DNA from: Synergistales bacterium | Lineage (GTDB): Bacteria > Synergistota > Synergistia > Synergistales > Aminiphilaceae | Assembly (NCBI GenBank): GCA_021736445.1 | Contig: JAIPGA010000002.1 | Span: 40,268 to 104,267 of the forward strand | Direction of reading: 5' to 3' | DNA length: 64,000 nt | Part shown: positions 49,615-58,121 of the stretch, piece by piece | How the letters are laid out: each line of letters begins with the position of its first letter | How positions within the stretch are numbered: the stretch's first letter is position 1 | The notes under the pieces: model-generated | What the model was told of the DNA's origin: nothing | Database searches by the model: none | Seen by the model: only the letters and a program-made list of their open reading frames with translations | Position numbers and translations under genes: made by a program

Positions 49615-50847
49615 TCAAACACTGTATGCCTCCTCACTTGAACCGCAGCCTGAATCGGATCCCAGGAACGCTTCCAGCGAAGCGCGTATCCGCTCCGCGG
49701 CTTTGCCGTCACCAAAGGGGTTGTTGTATGTTTTCGGTGCGGCACGGGTATCGTTGCATTCTTTGAGCTTTTGCCGCACAGCAAGAGTGATCCGCGCCGT
49801 TTCTGTTCCCACCAGTTCTGCCGAGCCGCATTCAACCGCTTCGGGACGTTCTGTGACATCCCGAAGGACAAGCACCGGCTTCCCCAGGGCGGGGGCTTCC
49901 TCCTGCACCCCGCCGCTGTCGGAAAGGATCAGGGAACACCGTTTCATAGCCCACACGAAGTCGGGATAGGCAAGGGGGTCACAGAGGATGACGCGTTCCT
50001 CCCTGCCCAGTATCCCCTGGATAACCGTTCTGACCCGGGGATTCAGGTGCATGGGCACGAGAAACCACAACGCCGGTTCCTGCTTGAGAAGCTCCATGAC
50101 AGCGTAGCATATGTTTTCAAGCCCCTTTCCCCAGGATTCCCTCCTGTGCGCCGTGAGGAGCACAGTCGGGACATCCTTCGGCAGAGCGGCAAGATCCTGG
50201 TTGTCCGGGCGCCGTACCCTTTGAGACGCCCAGAGAAGGGCGTCCACCACCGTATTCCCTGTGATCTCGATACGGTCCTCTTTTCTTCCCTCGGCAACCA
50301 GATTGTTGTACGCATTGGTCGTAGGGGCGTACCACAGCGTGCACATCGCATCGGTGAGTACACGGTTGAGCTCCTCGGGGAACGGTGTTGCCAACCTGCC
50401 GCTGCGGAGACCTGCCTCTACATGCCCTACGGGGATCCCCCTGTAAAACGAAGCGAGTGTTGCGGCGAAGGTCGTTGTGGTATCGCCGTGCACCAGGACC
50501 ACATCCGGAGAAACGGCATCCAGCACATCTCCTGCTCCGGTGAGAACGGCGGCGGTCACGTAGTCCAGGGTCTGTCCCTCTTTCATGATACGGAGCATAC
50601 TGTCCGGTTCAAGCCCGAAGAAACGCAATGGAGAGAGGAGCATCTCTTCGTGCTGGCCTGTGGCGAGCACATAGGGGCGGAGAAGCACAGACTCCTCAAG
50701 CGCTTTGATCACCGGAGCCATTTTGATGGCCTCGGGGCGTGTGCCAACCACAACGATCACCGTATACGGTGGAGCTGTTCCTGCGTATGCCGATTCATGA
50801 CCTTTTGACATTTTTGTTTCACCACATTTCAGGAATGAATGGATCAT
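49615..50847 (-). CDS. wecB: UDP-N-acetylglucosamine 2-epimerase (non-hydrolysing)
   Basis: Interconverts UDP-GlcNAc and UDP-ManNAc for surface polysaccharide. The 410-residue protein has VVVGTRPEAIKMAPV, HGDTTTTFA, HVEAGLRSG, FPEELNR, TAHRRES, and the active region SDSGGVQEEAPALGKPVLVLR. An ATG at 50845-50847 overlaps the upstream stop (TAATG); a later ATG 12 codons in is possible. It sits between murA and a WecA/TagO-like transferase. Confidence 0.94.
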   Translation of the reverse strand: MIHSFLKCGETKMSKGHESAYAGTAPPYTVIVVVGTRPEAIKMAPVIKALEESVLLRPYVLATGQHEEMLLSPLRFFGLEPDSMLRIMKEGQTLDYVTAAVLTGAGDVLDAVSPDVVLVHGDTTTTFAATLASFYRGIPVGHVEAGLRSGRLATPFPEELNRVLTDAMCTLWYAPTTNAYNNLVAEGRKEDRIEITGNTVVDALLWASQRVRRPDNQDLAALPKDVPTVLLTAHRRESWGKGLENICYAVMELLKQEPALWFLVPMHLNPRVRTVIQGILGREERVILCDPLAYPDFVWAMKRCSLILSDSGGVQEEAPALGKPVLVLRDVTERPEAVECGSAELVGTETARITLAVRQKLKECNDTRAAPKTYNNPFGDGKAAERIRASLEAFLGSDSGCGSSEEAYSV

Positions 50848-51725
50848 TAAATAATCAATATGAAGTATATTCCAGAAAACAGCATTGCTGTATGAATGAA
50901 AATCAAAATTAATAAAACAGCAGGCAGAGGAATCCCTCTGGAAAGAAGACGATGATGCAGATGTTCCCGGTCTGGGTGAAAGGGTGATTGCCGCTTTCGG
51001 GCTCTACGCACTATGGAAATCGCTGTATCCAATGCCGGAATGCCCCCCAGGAGGAACAAAAGGATGACGAGTTTCCCCAGGCTCAACGAGCAAAGGGAGG
51101 ACTGCATAAGTGTAAACATGCAGGCCCCCCACAGAAATCCGAGCAAGGTACTGCCTCCGTCGCCGATAAACGTCTTGGCGACCGGATAGTTCCATACCAA
51201 TAGGCCGAGGCAGAGGCCGGCCACAAGTAACGGGAGCTCGATCGCACCGAGGAGCACGGCAAGCAGGAAAGAACCTGTGGAAAGCAAAAGGCAGAGCCCA
51301 TTCAGTCCGTCGATCATATTGTACGCGCTGGTCAGGCCTGCTATCCAGATCATACCGAGAAGGGAGACCCAGAGCTCGCTTTCCATCGGAAAGACCACAA
51401 GCGCGGCCGCACCCAGATGAACGACGAGTCTTGCTGCAGCGGGCAGTCGATAGAGGTCATCCAGGTATCCCACAAAGAACACCACAGTCACGGTAGTTCC
51501 AATGACTGGGGAAAAGAAATGGTCTGCAGGAGAAAAGAGAAGCACCCAGAGAACATATCCCGACCAGAGTGCGAGTCCGCCCCCTCGGGGTACCGTCCCG
51601 GCGTGCATTTTCCGTTCTCCCCCTCTGTCAAGAACCCGATACCGCTTGGAAAGCTCTATGGTAAGCGGGGTAATCCCGGATCCCCAGAGAAGCCCGAAGA
51701 CAAAGGGAATTGTCCAGAACATCAC
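50847..51725 (-). CDS. WecA/TagO-like UDP-GlcNAc:undecaprenyl-phosphate transferase
   Basis: Starts a surface glycan by linking GlcNAc-1-phosphate to undecaprenyl phosphate. The 292-residue MraY/WecA-family inner-membrane protein has about nine hydrophobic segments. Key motifs: GERKMHAGTVPRGGGLAL, GYLDDLYRLP (the DD pair), NMIDGLNGL, KTFIGDGGSTLLG and PFHPDREHLHHRLL (in parts), the last being typical of WecA/TagO rather than MraY. It is coupled to wecB and follows the RpiB-Upp gene by 15 bases. Confidence 0.9.
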   Translation of the reverse strand: MMFWTIPFVFGLLWGSGITPLTIELSKRYRVLDRGGERKMHAGTVPRGGGLALWSGYVLWVLLFSPADHFFSPVIGTTVTVVFFVGYLDDLYRLPAAARLVVHLGAAALVVFPMESELWVSLLGMIWIAGLTSAYNMIDGLNGLCLLLSTGSFLLAVLLGAIELPLLVAGLCLGLLVWNYPVAKTFIGDGGSTLLGFLWGACMFTLMQSSLCSLSLGKLVILLFLLGGIPALDTAISIVRRARKRQSPFHPDREHLHHRLLSRGIPLPAVLLILIFIHTAMLFSGIYFILII

Positions 51726-51740
51726 AGAAGCAGGGCCGGG

Positions 51741-52844
51741 TTACCTGGTTCCGAAAAGGCGGTCACCGGCATCTCCAAGACCTGGAACGATGAACCCGTT
51801 TTGGTCAAGCTGCTCGTCCAGAGAAGCTGTAAAGATATCAATATCCGGATGATCCTTCTGTACCCGGGCGACCCCCTCCGGAGCGGCGATCAGACAGACC
51901 AGAGAGATGCGTGAGGATCCCCGTTTTTTGAGGAGTGTGATGGCGGCGCTGGCCGATCCTCCGGTAGCCAACATGGGATCGACGATAAAAACGTCCCGTT
52001 CGTGGATATCACCCGGCAGTTTGCAGTAGTACTCCACTGGTTCCAGCGTTTCAGGGTCGCGGTACATGCCGACATGGCCGACCTTGGCGTTGGGAATCGT
52101 GCCGAGAATGCCCTCCACCATACCCAAGCCCGCCCTGAGGACAGGGACCACCGCCAGTTTCTTCCCTTCCAGACTCTTGGCCGAGGTGGTCTTCAATGGG
52201 GTTTCCACGGTTGTATCTGTGAGTGGGAGATAGCGGGTTACCTCATAGACCATCAGGCCGGCGATCTCCTGCACCAGCTCCCGAAATTCCTTCACCGTTG
52301 TGTCGCGATTCCGGACGATACCCAGCTTGTGCTGTATCAGAGGATGCTCAAGAACATGGAGGGGTGTAGCCCGTTCCAAACCACTTCGGGTCTCCACGTT
52401 GCCTTCACAGATAAGATGTTCGAGCTTGCCCAGGCGATTCTGATGACGCCCGCCCTCGAACTCCACGTTGACCCAGCTGTAAACAATCTCCTTTGCAAGA
52501 TCGACACCTGTCGTCCGCCCTCCTAAAGCCAGAATGTTGGCGTTATTGTGCCGTCTGCTCTGGAGAGCGTCGTACACGCCGCGGCAGAGCGCGGCACGTA
52601 TGCCGTTGACCTTGTTTGCGGCGATGCTCATACCGATGCCTGTTCCACAGATGAGTATGCCTCGCTGGTAGCTTCCCGCAGCAACGGAACGGGCCACGGG
52701 AAAGGCAAAATCGGGGAAGTCGCTTTTGGTTTCATCGCTTGCAACACCGAAGTCGTCCACACTGTGTCCATGATCGGCCAAGAATGTTTTCAGCTCTTCC
52801 TTGAGGTGAAAACCGGCATGATCGGCTCCAATGGCTATGTACAT
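51741..52844 (-). CDS. Fusion of ribose-5-phosphate isomerase B and uracil phosphoribosyltransferase
   Basis: A 367-residue protein joining two enzymes. Residues 1-145 are Rpi[34 protein letters not shown] (in parts; active Cys66) and NILALGGR. Residues about 158-367 are Upp: [22 protein letters not shown], the PRPP loop [11 protein letters not shown] and [14 protein letters not shown]. One protein could thus handle ribulose 5-phosphate to ribose 5-phosphate and the PRPP-consuming uracil salvage step; PRPP synthetase is needed between. The frame is open throughout with no gap or frameshift. The ATG at 52842-52844 follows GGAGGAGGG by about six bases. Confidence 0.93.
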   Translation of the reverse strand: MYIAIGADHAGFHLKEELKTFLADHGHSVDDFGVASDETKSDFPDFAFPVARSVAAGSYQRGILICGTGIGMSIAANKVNGIRAALCRGVYDALQSRRHNNANILALGGRTTGVDLAKEIVYSWVNVEFEGGRHQNRLGKLEHLICEGNVETRSGLERATPLHVLEHPLIQHKLGIVRNRDTTVKEFRELVQEIAGLMVYEVTRYLPLTDTTVETPLKTTSAKSLEGKKLAVVPVLRAGLGMVEGILGTIPNAKVGHVGMYRDPETLEPVEYYCKLPGDIHERDVFIVDPMLATGGSASAAITLLKKRGSSRISLVCLIAAPEGVARVQKDHPDIDIFTASLDEQLDQNGFIVPGLGDAGDRLFGTR

Positions 52845-52936
52845 AGAGGTCCCTCCTCCATCGGACGTGTTGTGCATGTCATGGTTCGAGAGCTGGAACG
52901 CATCATAACAGGCAGCAGAGAGGGTTGCCCTGTGTG

Positions 52937-53875
52937 TTACAGGGCCCGGTCAAGCACGCTGTCGGCAACCGCATAGGGATCCGTCTGCCGTTCCGCCAGA
53001 CGCTGCAGGATGTCGGGATCCTCCATTTTCCGGGTATCCCAGGCCTGCTCTACGATACGGGCCACCTCCCGGCGGAGTACCTCCTCAACCTCAAGTTCAA
53101 GGCGGGCGAAGCGGCGCCTTCTCCCCTCTTCGCTGCGGACGAGGAAGTCGTTGTGATTGTTGAGGGAGCTATAGACCTCATCTATTCCCGTACCCTTGGC
53201 CGACACCGTTTTCAGGACCGGTGGGCGCCATTGGCGCTCTCCCATGAGATCAAGCATGATGTTCACCTCGGTGACCAGCCTGTCCGCCCCATCGTGATCG
53301 GCTTTGTTGATGACGAAGAGATCGGCGATCTCCATAATGCCCGCTTTCATTGTTTGTACATCATCGCCCATTCCCGGTACCAACATCAGGCAGACGGTAT
53401 CGGCGATCTTGACGATGTCAACCTCTGACTGCCCGACACCGACGGTCTCGATGATCACTACATCTTTCTGGCAGGCATCCAGGATCAGAGCGGCCTCGTA
53501 GGTGCTCCGGCTCAGTCCTCCGAGAGAGCCCCGAGTGCCCATGCTGCGGATAAATATATCCGGGTCGAGGGCATGTTGCTGCATCCGCAGCCGGTCCCCC
53601 AGGATCGCTCCTCCACTGAACGGGCTAGTCGGATCGACAGCGATAACGCCGATTTTCTTTCCCTGGGCCTTGAGTTTTTTAATGAGTTTATCAGAGAAGG
53701 TGCTCTTCCCGGCTCCCGGGCTTCCTGTGACCCCTACAATCTGGGCCGTTCCGGAGTACGGATAGATCTTTCTCATAATGGAATCAGAGAACTGGCTTTC
53801 TCCCTCTACTAGACTTATCACCTTCGCAATCGACCGGTTATCCCCCTGGAGGGCTTTGGATATCATCGTGTCCAT
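52937..53875 (-). CDS. meaB: MeaB/ArgK-type G-protein chaperone
   Basis: GTPase that protects and reloads B12-dependent mutases such as methylmalonyl-CoA mutase. The 312-residue protein has the P-loop [39 protein letters not shown], and [10 protein letters not shown]. Mutase genes are not in the window, so the partner is unknown; the common partner in this kind of organism is methylmalonyl-CoA mutase. The ATG follows AAAGGAGAT. It is the gene before the RpiB-Upp fusion by 92 bases. Confidence 0.93.
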   Translation of the reverse strand: MDTMISKALQGDNRSIAKVISLVEGESQFSDSIMRKIYPYSGTAQIVGVTGSPGAGKSTFSDKLIKKLKAQGKKIGVIAVDPTSPFSGGAILGDRLRMQQHALDPDIFIRSMGTRGSLGGLSRSTYEAALILDACQKDVVIIETVGVGQSEVDIVKIADTVCLMLVPGMGDDVQTMKAGIMEIADLFVINKADHDGADRLVTEVNIMLDLMGERQWRPPVLKTVSAKGTGIDEVYSSLNNHNDFLVRSEEGRRRRFARLELEVEEVLRREVARIVEQAWDTRKMEDPDILQRLAERQTDPYAVADSVLDRAL

Positions 53876-53922
53876 AACGTGGCATCTCCTTTAAACAAAT
53901 CATTGTCTCGTGTCTGTCCATG

Positions 53923-53950
53923 GGGTTCGCCTCGAATGGAGGCGAATCCC
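53923..53950. terminator. Hairpin between the TPR-propeller gene and meaB
   Basis: An 8-bp perfect stem TTCGCCTC / GAGGCGAA with a 5-base loop, extended by GGG/CCC past one bulge. There is no U-run on the minus strand, so it is a weak terminator candidate or an mRNA-structure element in the meaB leader. Confidence 0.4.
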
Positions 53951-53958
53951 AATGTCTT

Positions 53959-53986
53959 ATTGTACGGTACCCGTCAATATGGGCAA
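53959..53986 (-). promoter_or_regulatory. Candidate promoter for meaB
   Basis: Minus-strand TTGCCC (53981-53986), a 16-base spacer and TACAAT (53959-53964). The start would lie before the hairpin, giving a leader of about 80 bases. Confidence 0.4.
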
Positions 53987-54021
53987 CGCGTTCCGAACCA
54001 GAGGGACTGCCAAAGGACGCA

Positions 54022-55932
54022 TTATTGCGGTAACCCGGCAGGCCAGAGCGGGAGCCAGTCACGGAGCGCGATACTCCCGGCATCCAGATACAGGGCAAAG
54101 AGCGAGGCATTGATGTATCCGGGAGGGAGGGCGTTTGCAGGCAGTGGGCTTGTCGCCTTCCAGACCGTGGTTGTCGCCCGTGGTATAGAGAAGGTGTCCG
54201 CGGCGAAGTACGTTTCTCCACCAGCAGCCCGGGCGATACGTGCGAGTGACGGATCCGGGGTTTCCGTCGCCCAGAGCGAAACGCGCATATTGTGATGCAG
54301 CGCCAGCGCTAAGAGGGTGTTCAACTCTTCCTTGGAAAGACGCAGAGCCCCATCAACGAGCAATTGGTCCGGGAGTCTCCCTTGCCGTGCTGTGATGCGC
54401 TGGAACACGCCCGGCAGGCCGGCACCCGGCTGGTAGAGGACGCTTTTGTCGCTTTGAGGTGTTCGTCCCGGGGCGAGGAGGCGCCACGGGGTGGAGAGTT
54501 CCCTGGACACCTTCTTGAGGGTTGTCTGGACTTCCTGTCCCAGCCAGACGGCGGAAGCCTGTGCATTCCACCGGTCAAACTCCTCCAGCAGGGGGAAACC
54601 GACTATGGCTGTCACTTGGGCCTGGAGAGGGTCCGCTGTCCGGTCAAGGTGAGGGGAAACAACGTTGAGCAGGAATTCCCTTTCGCCGGAGGGAAGCGGC
54701 CTGCCGATCCAGCAGTTGTCTCCGGGAAGATCGAAGCAGTGGAGCTGTCCGCAGTTTCCGGTTACGATACTCCAGGGAGCCTTGAGCCCTTCGACGAGCG
54801 TATGGGCGGGTTCTTCGGCGCAAAGCATGGCAATCGACCTGTTTTTCTCGGAAATGACGGCGATTCTCCCGGCTCCTGCCCAAACGAGATCCCGAGGTTG
54901 CTCAATGCGATTCCGGCGTTCGACAACCCAGGAATGTACATTGACGACATAAACCTGTTCGGAGCCGCGGTCTGCCACTGCCAACAACGAGCCCGAGGCG
55001 TCGATGGCCACCGGTTCGAAAAAGACCTCCTCTTCGGGGGTCCAGATATCTTCAATGCGTTTCTCTTTCATGTTGTACACAACAACGCGTCTGCCGCCCC
55101 AATCCGCGATCGCCAGGCGATGCCGGGAGAGCAGGACGGCATCCGACGGCCGCACCGACAGGGAAGCCAGCGGTTGCAGTGATTCCCCGTCGCTTCCCGA
55201 TTGCCCGCGGTAGAGAGAGCCGTCGCGGGTAAGGAGCAGAAAGCTGTCGGTATCGACAGGGCAAACGGCGACCGGTTCCGGTACCTCGTAGACCCGTTTG
55301 GTGCTTTTTTCGTTCGGCGCTGTCTCGATGCAGATCACTCGATCACCGTGCGTATCGGGGAAATACAGCTGCCTGTGCATACGTGCGACCTTCCCCAATC
55401 CAGAGAATCGCACCATATCCCATAGTTTGAGTCTGAGAAATCTCTTGAGGGGATACTCAGTAAACGCCACCGTCTCGATGTCGCCTCGTCCTTCCAGGAG
55501 CATCTGGAGGAATCGTTGCTCCTGTTTGAAGGTCTCCACCATGCGTTTGGGTGCATCCTCGTTGCCACGCACTTCCCGATAGTGGCGGAGTGCCTGCAGG
55601 GCCTCTTCGAGGAGACCGATCTCCCGTAACACCAGAGCTTTCATAAGGTAGTAGTCGATGAGATAGGTATTCCTCTCGATTGCCTTGTCCAGTGCAACGA
55701 GCGCATGCCAGTACCTTCCTTGCGTATACGCTTGGTATCCCTGCACGAGCAGCTTTTCGGCCAGCTCTCTCTGGACCGTTGGGACCTCGGGTGTGGCGGC
55801 CTCTGACTGCGCGGTCTGCGCGGATCCGACGAAAAGAAGCAGAGATGCGAGGATGCCGGCCATACAGAGGGCGCGCCATGGGGTCTGTCTGCAAGAGATC
55901 TGGTTCCCCTGCTCTCCTGTTGTGCTATCCAT
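54022..55932 (-). CDS. Exported TPR/beta-propeller protein with a vWA-like C-terminus
   Basis: A 636-residue protein I cannot name. A hydrophobic segment at about 21-40 serves as signal or membrane anchor. Residues about 57-130 form TPR-like helix pairs (GYQAYTQGRYWHALVALDKAIE, seen in parts). About 160-420 have repeated strand-turn units such as LAIADWGGRRVVVYN and LLAVADRGSEQVYVVN, as in NHL/six-bladed propellers. The last part, around LLVDGALRLSKEELNTLL and VSLWATETP, then RAAGGETYFAAD, has the rhythm of a von Willebrand A fold but no DxSxS metal site. The ATG follows GGAG. It probably works in the periplasm or on the membrane. Other genes nearby give no clue. Confidence 0.7.
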   Translation of the reverse strand: MDSTTGEQGNQISCRQTPWRALCMAGILASLLLFVGSAQTAQSEAATPEVPTVQRELAEKLLVQGYQAYTQGRYWHALVALDKAIERNTYLIDYYLMKALVLREIGLLEEALQALRHYREVRGNEDAPKRMVETFKQEQRFLQMLLEGRGDIETVAFTEYPLKRFLRLKLWDMVRFSGLGKVARMHRQLYFPDTHGDRVICIETAPNEKSTKRVYEVPEPVAVCPVDTDSFLLLTRDGSLYRGQSGSDGESLQPLASLSVRPSDAVLLSRHRLAIADWGGRRVVVYNMKEKRIEDIWTPEEEVFFEPVAIDASGSLLAVADRGSEQVYVVNVHSWVVERRNRIEQPRDLVWAGAGRIAVISEKNRSIAMLCAEEPAHTLVEGLKAPWSIVTGNCGQLHCFDLPGDNCWIGRPLPSGEREFLLNVVSPHLDRTADPLQAQVTAIVGFPLLEEFDRWNAQASAVWLGQEVQTTLKKVSRELSTPWRLLAPGRTPQSDKSVLYQPGAGLPGVFQRITARQGRLPDQLLVDGALRLSKEELNTLLALALHHNMRVSLWATETPDPSLARIARAAGGETYFAADTFSIPRATTTVWKATSPLPANALPPGYINASLFALYLDAGSIALRDWLPLWPAGLPQ

Positions 55933-55951
55933 GACCCATCTCCAAAGTCAT

Positions 55952-56164
55952 CTAGTGATTGAGAATGTTGATCCCGGCAAAGGCATAGAAGGCAAAGGTG
56001 ATTGAAGCGGCAAAGACGAAGCCAAGAAGCATGCGCAGATAGAACACCCAGGCCTTTCCTCCGGGCCAATCCCCTCGGTTGATGTTATTTACCATTTTTG
56101 CAAGCATAATCGCTATGCCAAAGAGAAGAAGCGCCAACAGCGCCTGAACATTTACTGCAGGCAA
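55952..56164 (-). CDS. Small membrane protein, 70 residues
   Basis: A short hydrophobic protein with two transmembrane helices (about 4-22 and 42-64) joined by a loop with NNINRGDWPGGKAW. The start is taken as TTG at 56162-56164, six to seven bases after GGGGGGA; an in-frame GTG about 20 codons earlier has no ribosome site. It lies 19 bases upstream of the TPR-propeller gene, so the two are probably one operon, and after a strong terminator. No family was recognised. Confidence 0.65.
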   Translation of the reverse strand: MPAVNVQALLALLLFGIAIMLAKMVNNINRGDWPGGKAWVFYLRMLLGFVFAASITFAFYAFAGINILNH

Positions 56165-56251
56165 GGACAGTCCCCCCGTTTTCGTCGGATCCTCTGGATT
56201 CCCTGTGTACACTATACCTGACCTGGTCGAACTTTGCAGCAGAAGCCCATG

Positions 56252-56284
56252 CAAAAAAACAAAGAGGGGCAAACCCTCTTTGTT
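56252..56284 (-). terminator. Rho-independent terminator after the Gfo/Idh gene
   Basis: Perfect 11-bp stem AACAAAGAGGG / CCCTCTTTGTT (56258-56268 with 56274-56284), loop of five, followed on the minus strand by seven T. It closes the folC-pgeF-Gfo/Idh transcript. Confidence 0.88.
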
Positions 56285-56319
56285 GATGACCATTGGCGGG
56301 AATGAAGAGCAGCGCTGAC

Positions 56320-57294
56320 TTACCCCGCAACCATTATCTCTGATGGTCTGTCGCACTTTTGCTCCCATATCTGCCGGAGCAATGAAACAGCAACCTCCAG
56401 TGCCCGTTTGCCGTCATTGATTCCCACCAACGGTTGTCTTCCCTCCCGGACACAGGAAACAAAATGTTGCAATTCCAATTTGAGTGGTTCACATTTTGGG
56501 AATATCGGGTGTTCCTCGATCTCGACACGCCGGCCTTCGCCACCCTGTACGCAACGGTGCACCGAGACATCCTGTTTTTCGTAATCCACGGCAATGTGGC
56601 GTTCGGCTTCCATGATTTCCAGACGGCGCAACCTCTGCTTGGAAACCCTGCTCACCAGAATGTTCGCTATGGTCCCATCGGCAAAAAGGAACTGCGCCGA
56701 AGCGACATCCTCATAGGAGGACACGACGGAGTGGCCAACGGCGGTTGCCTCAAGAAGTGTGGAATCCACCAGCGAGAGAATGATATCGATATCGTGGATC
56801 ATGAGATCAAGCACAACGCCGACATCGGCAACCCGGGGTGAATAGGGGCCGAACCTCCGGGATTGAAGAACCAGCGGGTGATCTGTGATCGATGCTACAT
56901 GTCTGATAGCGCTGTTGAATCGTTCGATATGCCCTACTTGAAAAACCAGGTTGTTTTTTTCTGCAATACGTAAAAGTTGCTCAGCCTCTTCGACAGTCGA
57001 TGTCACGGGCTTTTCCACGAGTACATGGATGTCTCGGCGAAGCGCCTTTCGGGTAACCTGATAATGCTCTCGGGTGGGGACAGCAATGCTGATCGCATCC
57101 GGTCTGGCTTCCTTGAAAAAGGTGTCGATGTCTGTATAGCTCGGAACACGAAGTGTCTCTCCGACTGTGGCGGCCTTTTCCGGGTTGGTGTCCACAACCC
57201 CGGCAAGCTCTGTTCCTAGAATCTCCGTATATACCCTGGCGTGGTGATGTCCCAGATGCCCGACTCCTATCACCCCGACGCGAACTGATTCCAC
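56320..57294 (-). CDS. Gfo/Idh/MocA-family NAD(P)-dependent oxidoreductase
   Basis: A 324-residue sugar-type dehydrogenase. The N-terminal Rossmann fold shows GVIGVGHLGHHHARVY, the middle has the family EKPV (HVLVEKPVTS) and a GHIERFN segment. The start is a GTG at 57292-57294, eight bases after GGGAG. It resembles oxidoreductases near lipid A or UDP-sugar genes, possibly of the UDP-GlcNAc 3-dehydrogenase kind (GnnA), but no LpxA lies nearby, so the substrate is open. It follows pgeF and ends in a strong terminator. Confidence 0.85.
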   Translation of the reverse strand: MESVRVGVIGVGHLGHHHARVYTEILGTELAGVVDTNPEKAATVGETLRVPSYTDIDTFFKEARPDAISIAVPTREHYQVTRKALRRDIHVLVEKPVTSTVEEAEQLLRIAEKNNLVFQVGHIERFNSAIRHVASITDHPLVLQSRRFGPYSPRVADVGVVLDLMIHDIDIILSLVDSTLLEATAVGHSVVSSYEDVASAQFLFADGTIANILVSRVSKQRLRRLEIMEAERHIAVDYEKQDVSVHRCVQGGEGRRVEIEEHPIFPKCEPLKLELQHFVSCVREGRQPLVGINDGKRALEVAVSLLRQIWEQKCDRPSEIMVAG

Positions 57295-57326
57295 CCCGAT
57301 CACTCCCTGCGAGTCTGGCCTGTGTT

Positions 57327-58121
57327 CTACCCTTTCAGTACATTTTCCCAAAAGGCGAGGGGTTTGTGGTCATCAAGGCCGGTAATCTTTGCAAAAAGAA
57401 TATTCCGGGAAACGGTGTCCCCGCCTCGATAGGAAAAGAACTGGCTGCGGTTGCATTGGGTGCAGAGGGAAACCGTCGAGATCCGTTTACTCGGAACGCC
57501 TGCATCGCGACACTGGGTTCGTAATGCACGTGCCAGATCGAAAAAGACATGTCTCCCCTTTCGGGACCACAGTTCCCCTCCCAGGTTCTGCATTCCCCGT
57601 CTGGTCCAGGGATCGTCCAGTTCTCTGGAATAACAGCAGGCTCCGATGCCGGGTCCGATCCAAACCTCGGAGGTCCGCAGAGCGGCGGGGCCAAAGCGTT
57701 GCCGGAGGGTTCCGAGGACTGAGGAAAGGACCTTCTTGACTACCCCTCTGTATCCGGCATGGACGAGCGCAATCCATCGGAAGGGGACCGCTGAGGTGAC
57801 GGCGACAGGGAAACAGTCGGCGAATTGCAAGGTTCCCCAGACTTCCCCCGTTTGCAGGATGATGCCATCGGCACAGGGCCGCCAGGGGAGTGCCCATATC
57901 CTTTTCCCTGGAATGCATGCGGTTCCGTGACACTGCCGCGGGCTGAGAATCCAGGACATCGGGAAAGCGTTCAACCCTTCCCGTATCGCCGACTTGTCAC
58001 GTTTGCCATGGCGTGTTCGGCCCAGCATAAAGAGCTCTATCTCTGAGGGGTTGTGGCTGCTCCGGTACCGGAGATTCCAGCTCCACGCACCCTCTTCGAC
58101 GGTGTAGGTGGGAGTGTTCAC
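57327..58121 (-). CDS. pgeF: YfiH/PgeF polyphenol-oxidase-family protein
   Basis: A member of the YfiH family: purine nucleoside phosphorylase and deaminase activities, and in E. coli a role in avoiding wrong amino acids in peptidoglycan. The 264-residue protein has the zinc residues in RQCHG, FADCFPVAV and HAGYRGV, and the late CTQC. Usual forms are TADCxP and HAGWRG. The start is taken as GTG at 58119-58121, overlapping the folC stop (GTGA). It lies between folC and the Gfo/Idh gene. Confidence 0.88.
   Translation of the reverse strand: MNTPTYTVEEGAWSWNLRYRSSHNPSEIELFMLGRTRHGKRDKSAIREGLNAFPMSWILSPRQCHGTACIPGKRIWALPWRPCADGIILQTGEVWGTLQFADCFPVAVTSAVPFRWIALVHAGYRGVVKKVLSSVLGTLRQRFGPAALRTSEVWIGPGIGACCYSRELDDPWTRRGMQNLGGELWSRKGRHVFFDLARALRTQCRDAGVPSKRISTVSLCTQCNRSQFFSYRGGDTVSRNILFAKITGLDDHKPLAFWENVLKG

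Noticed and set aside
53923..53950. Hairpin as a firm terminator
   Set aside because: It has no U-run, so I keep it only as a weak candidate.
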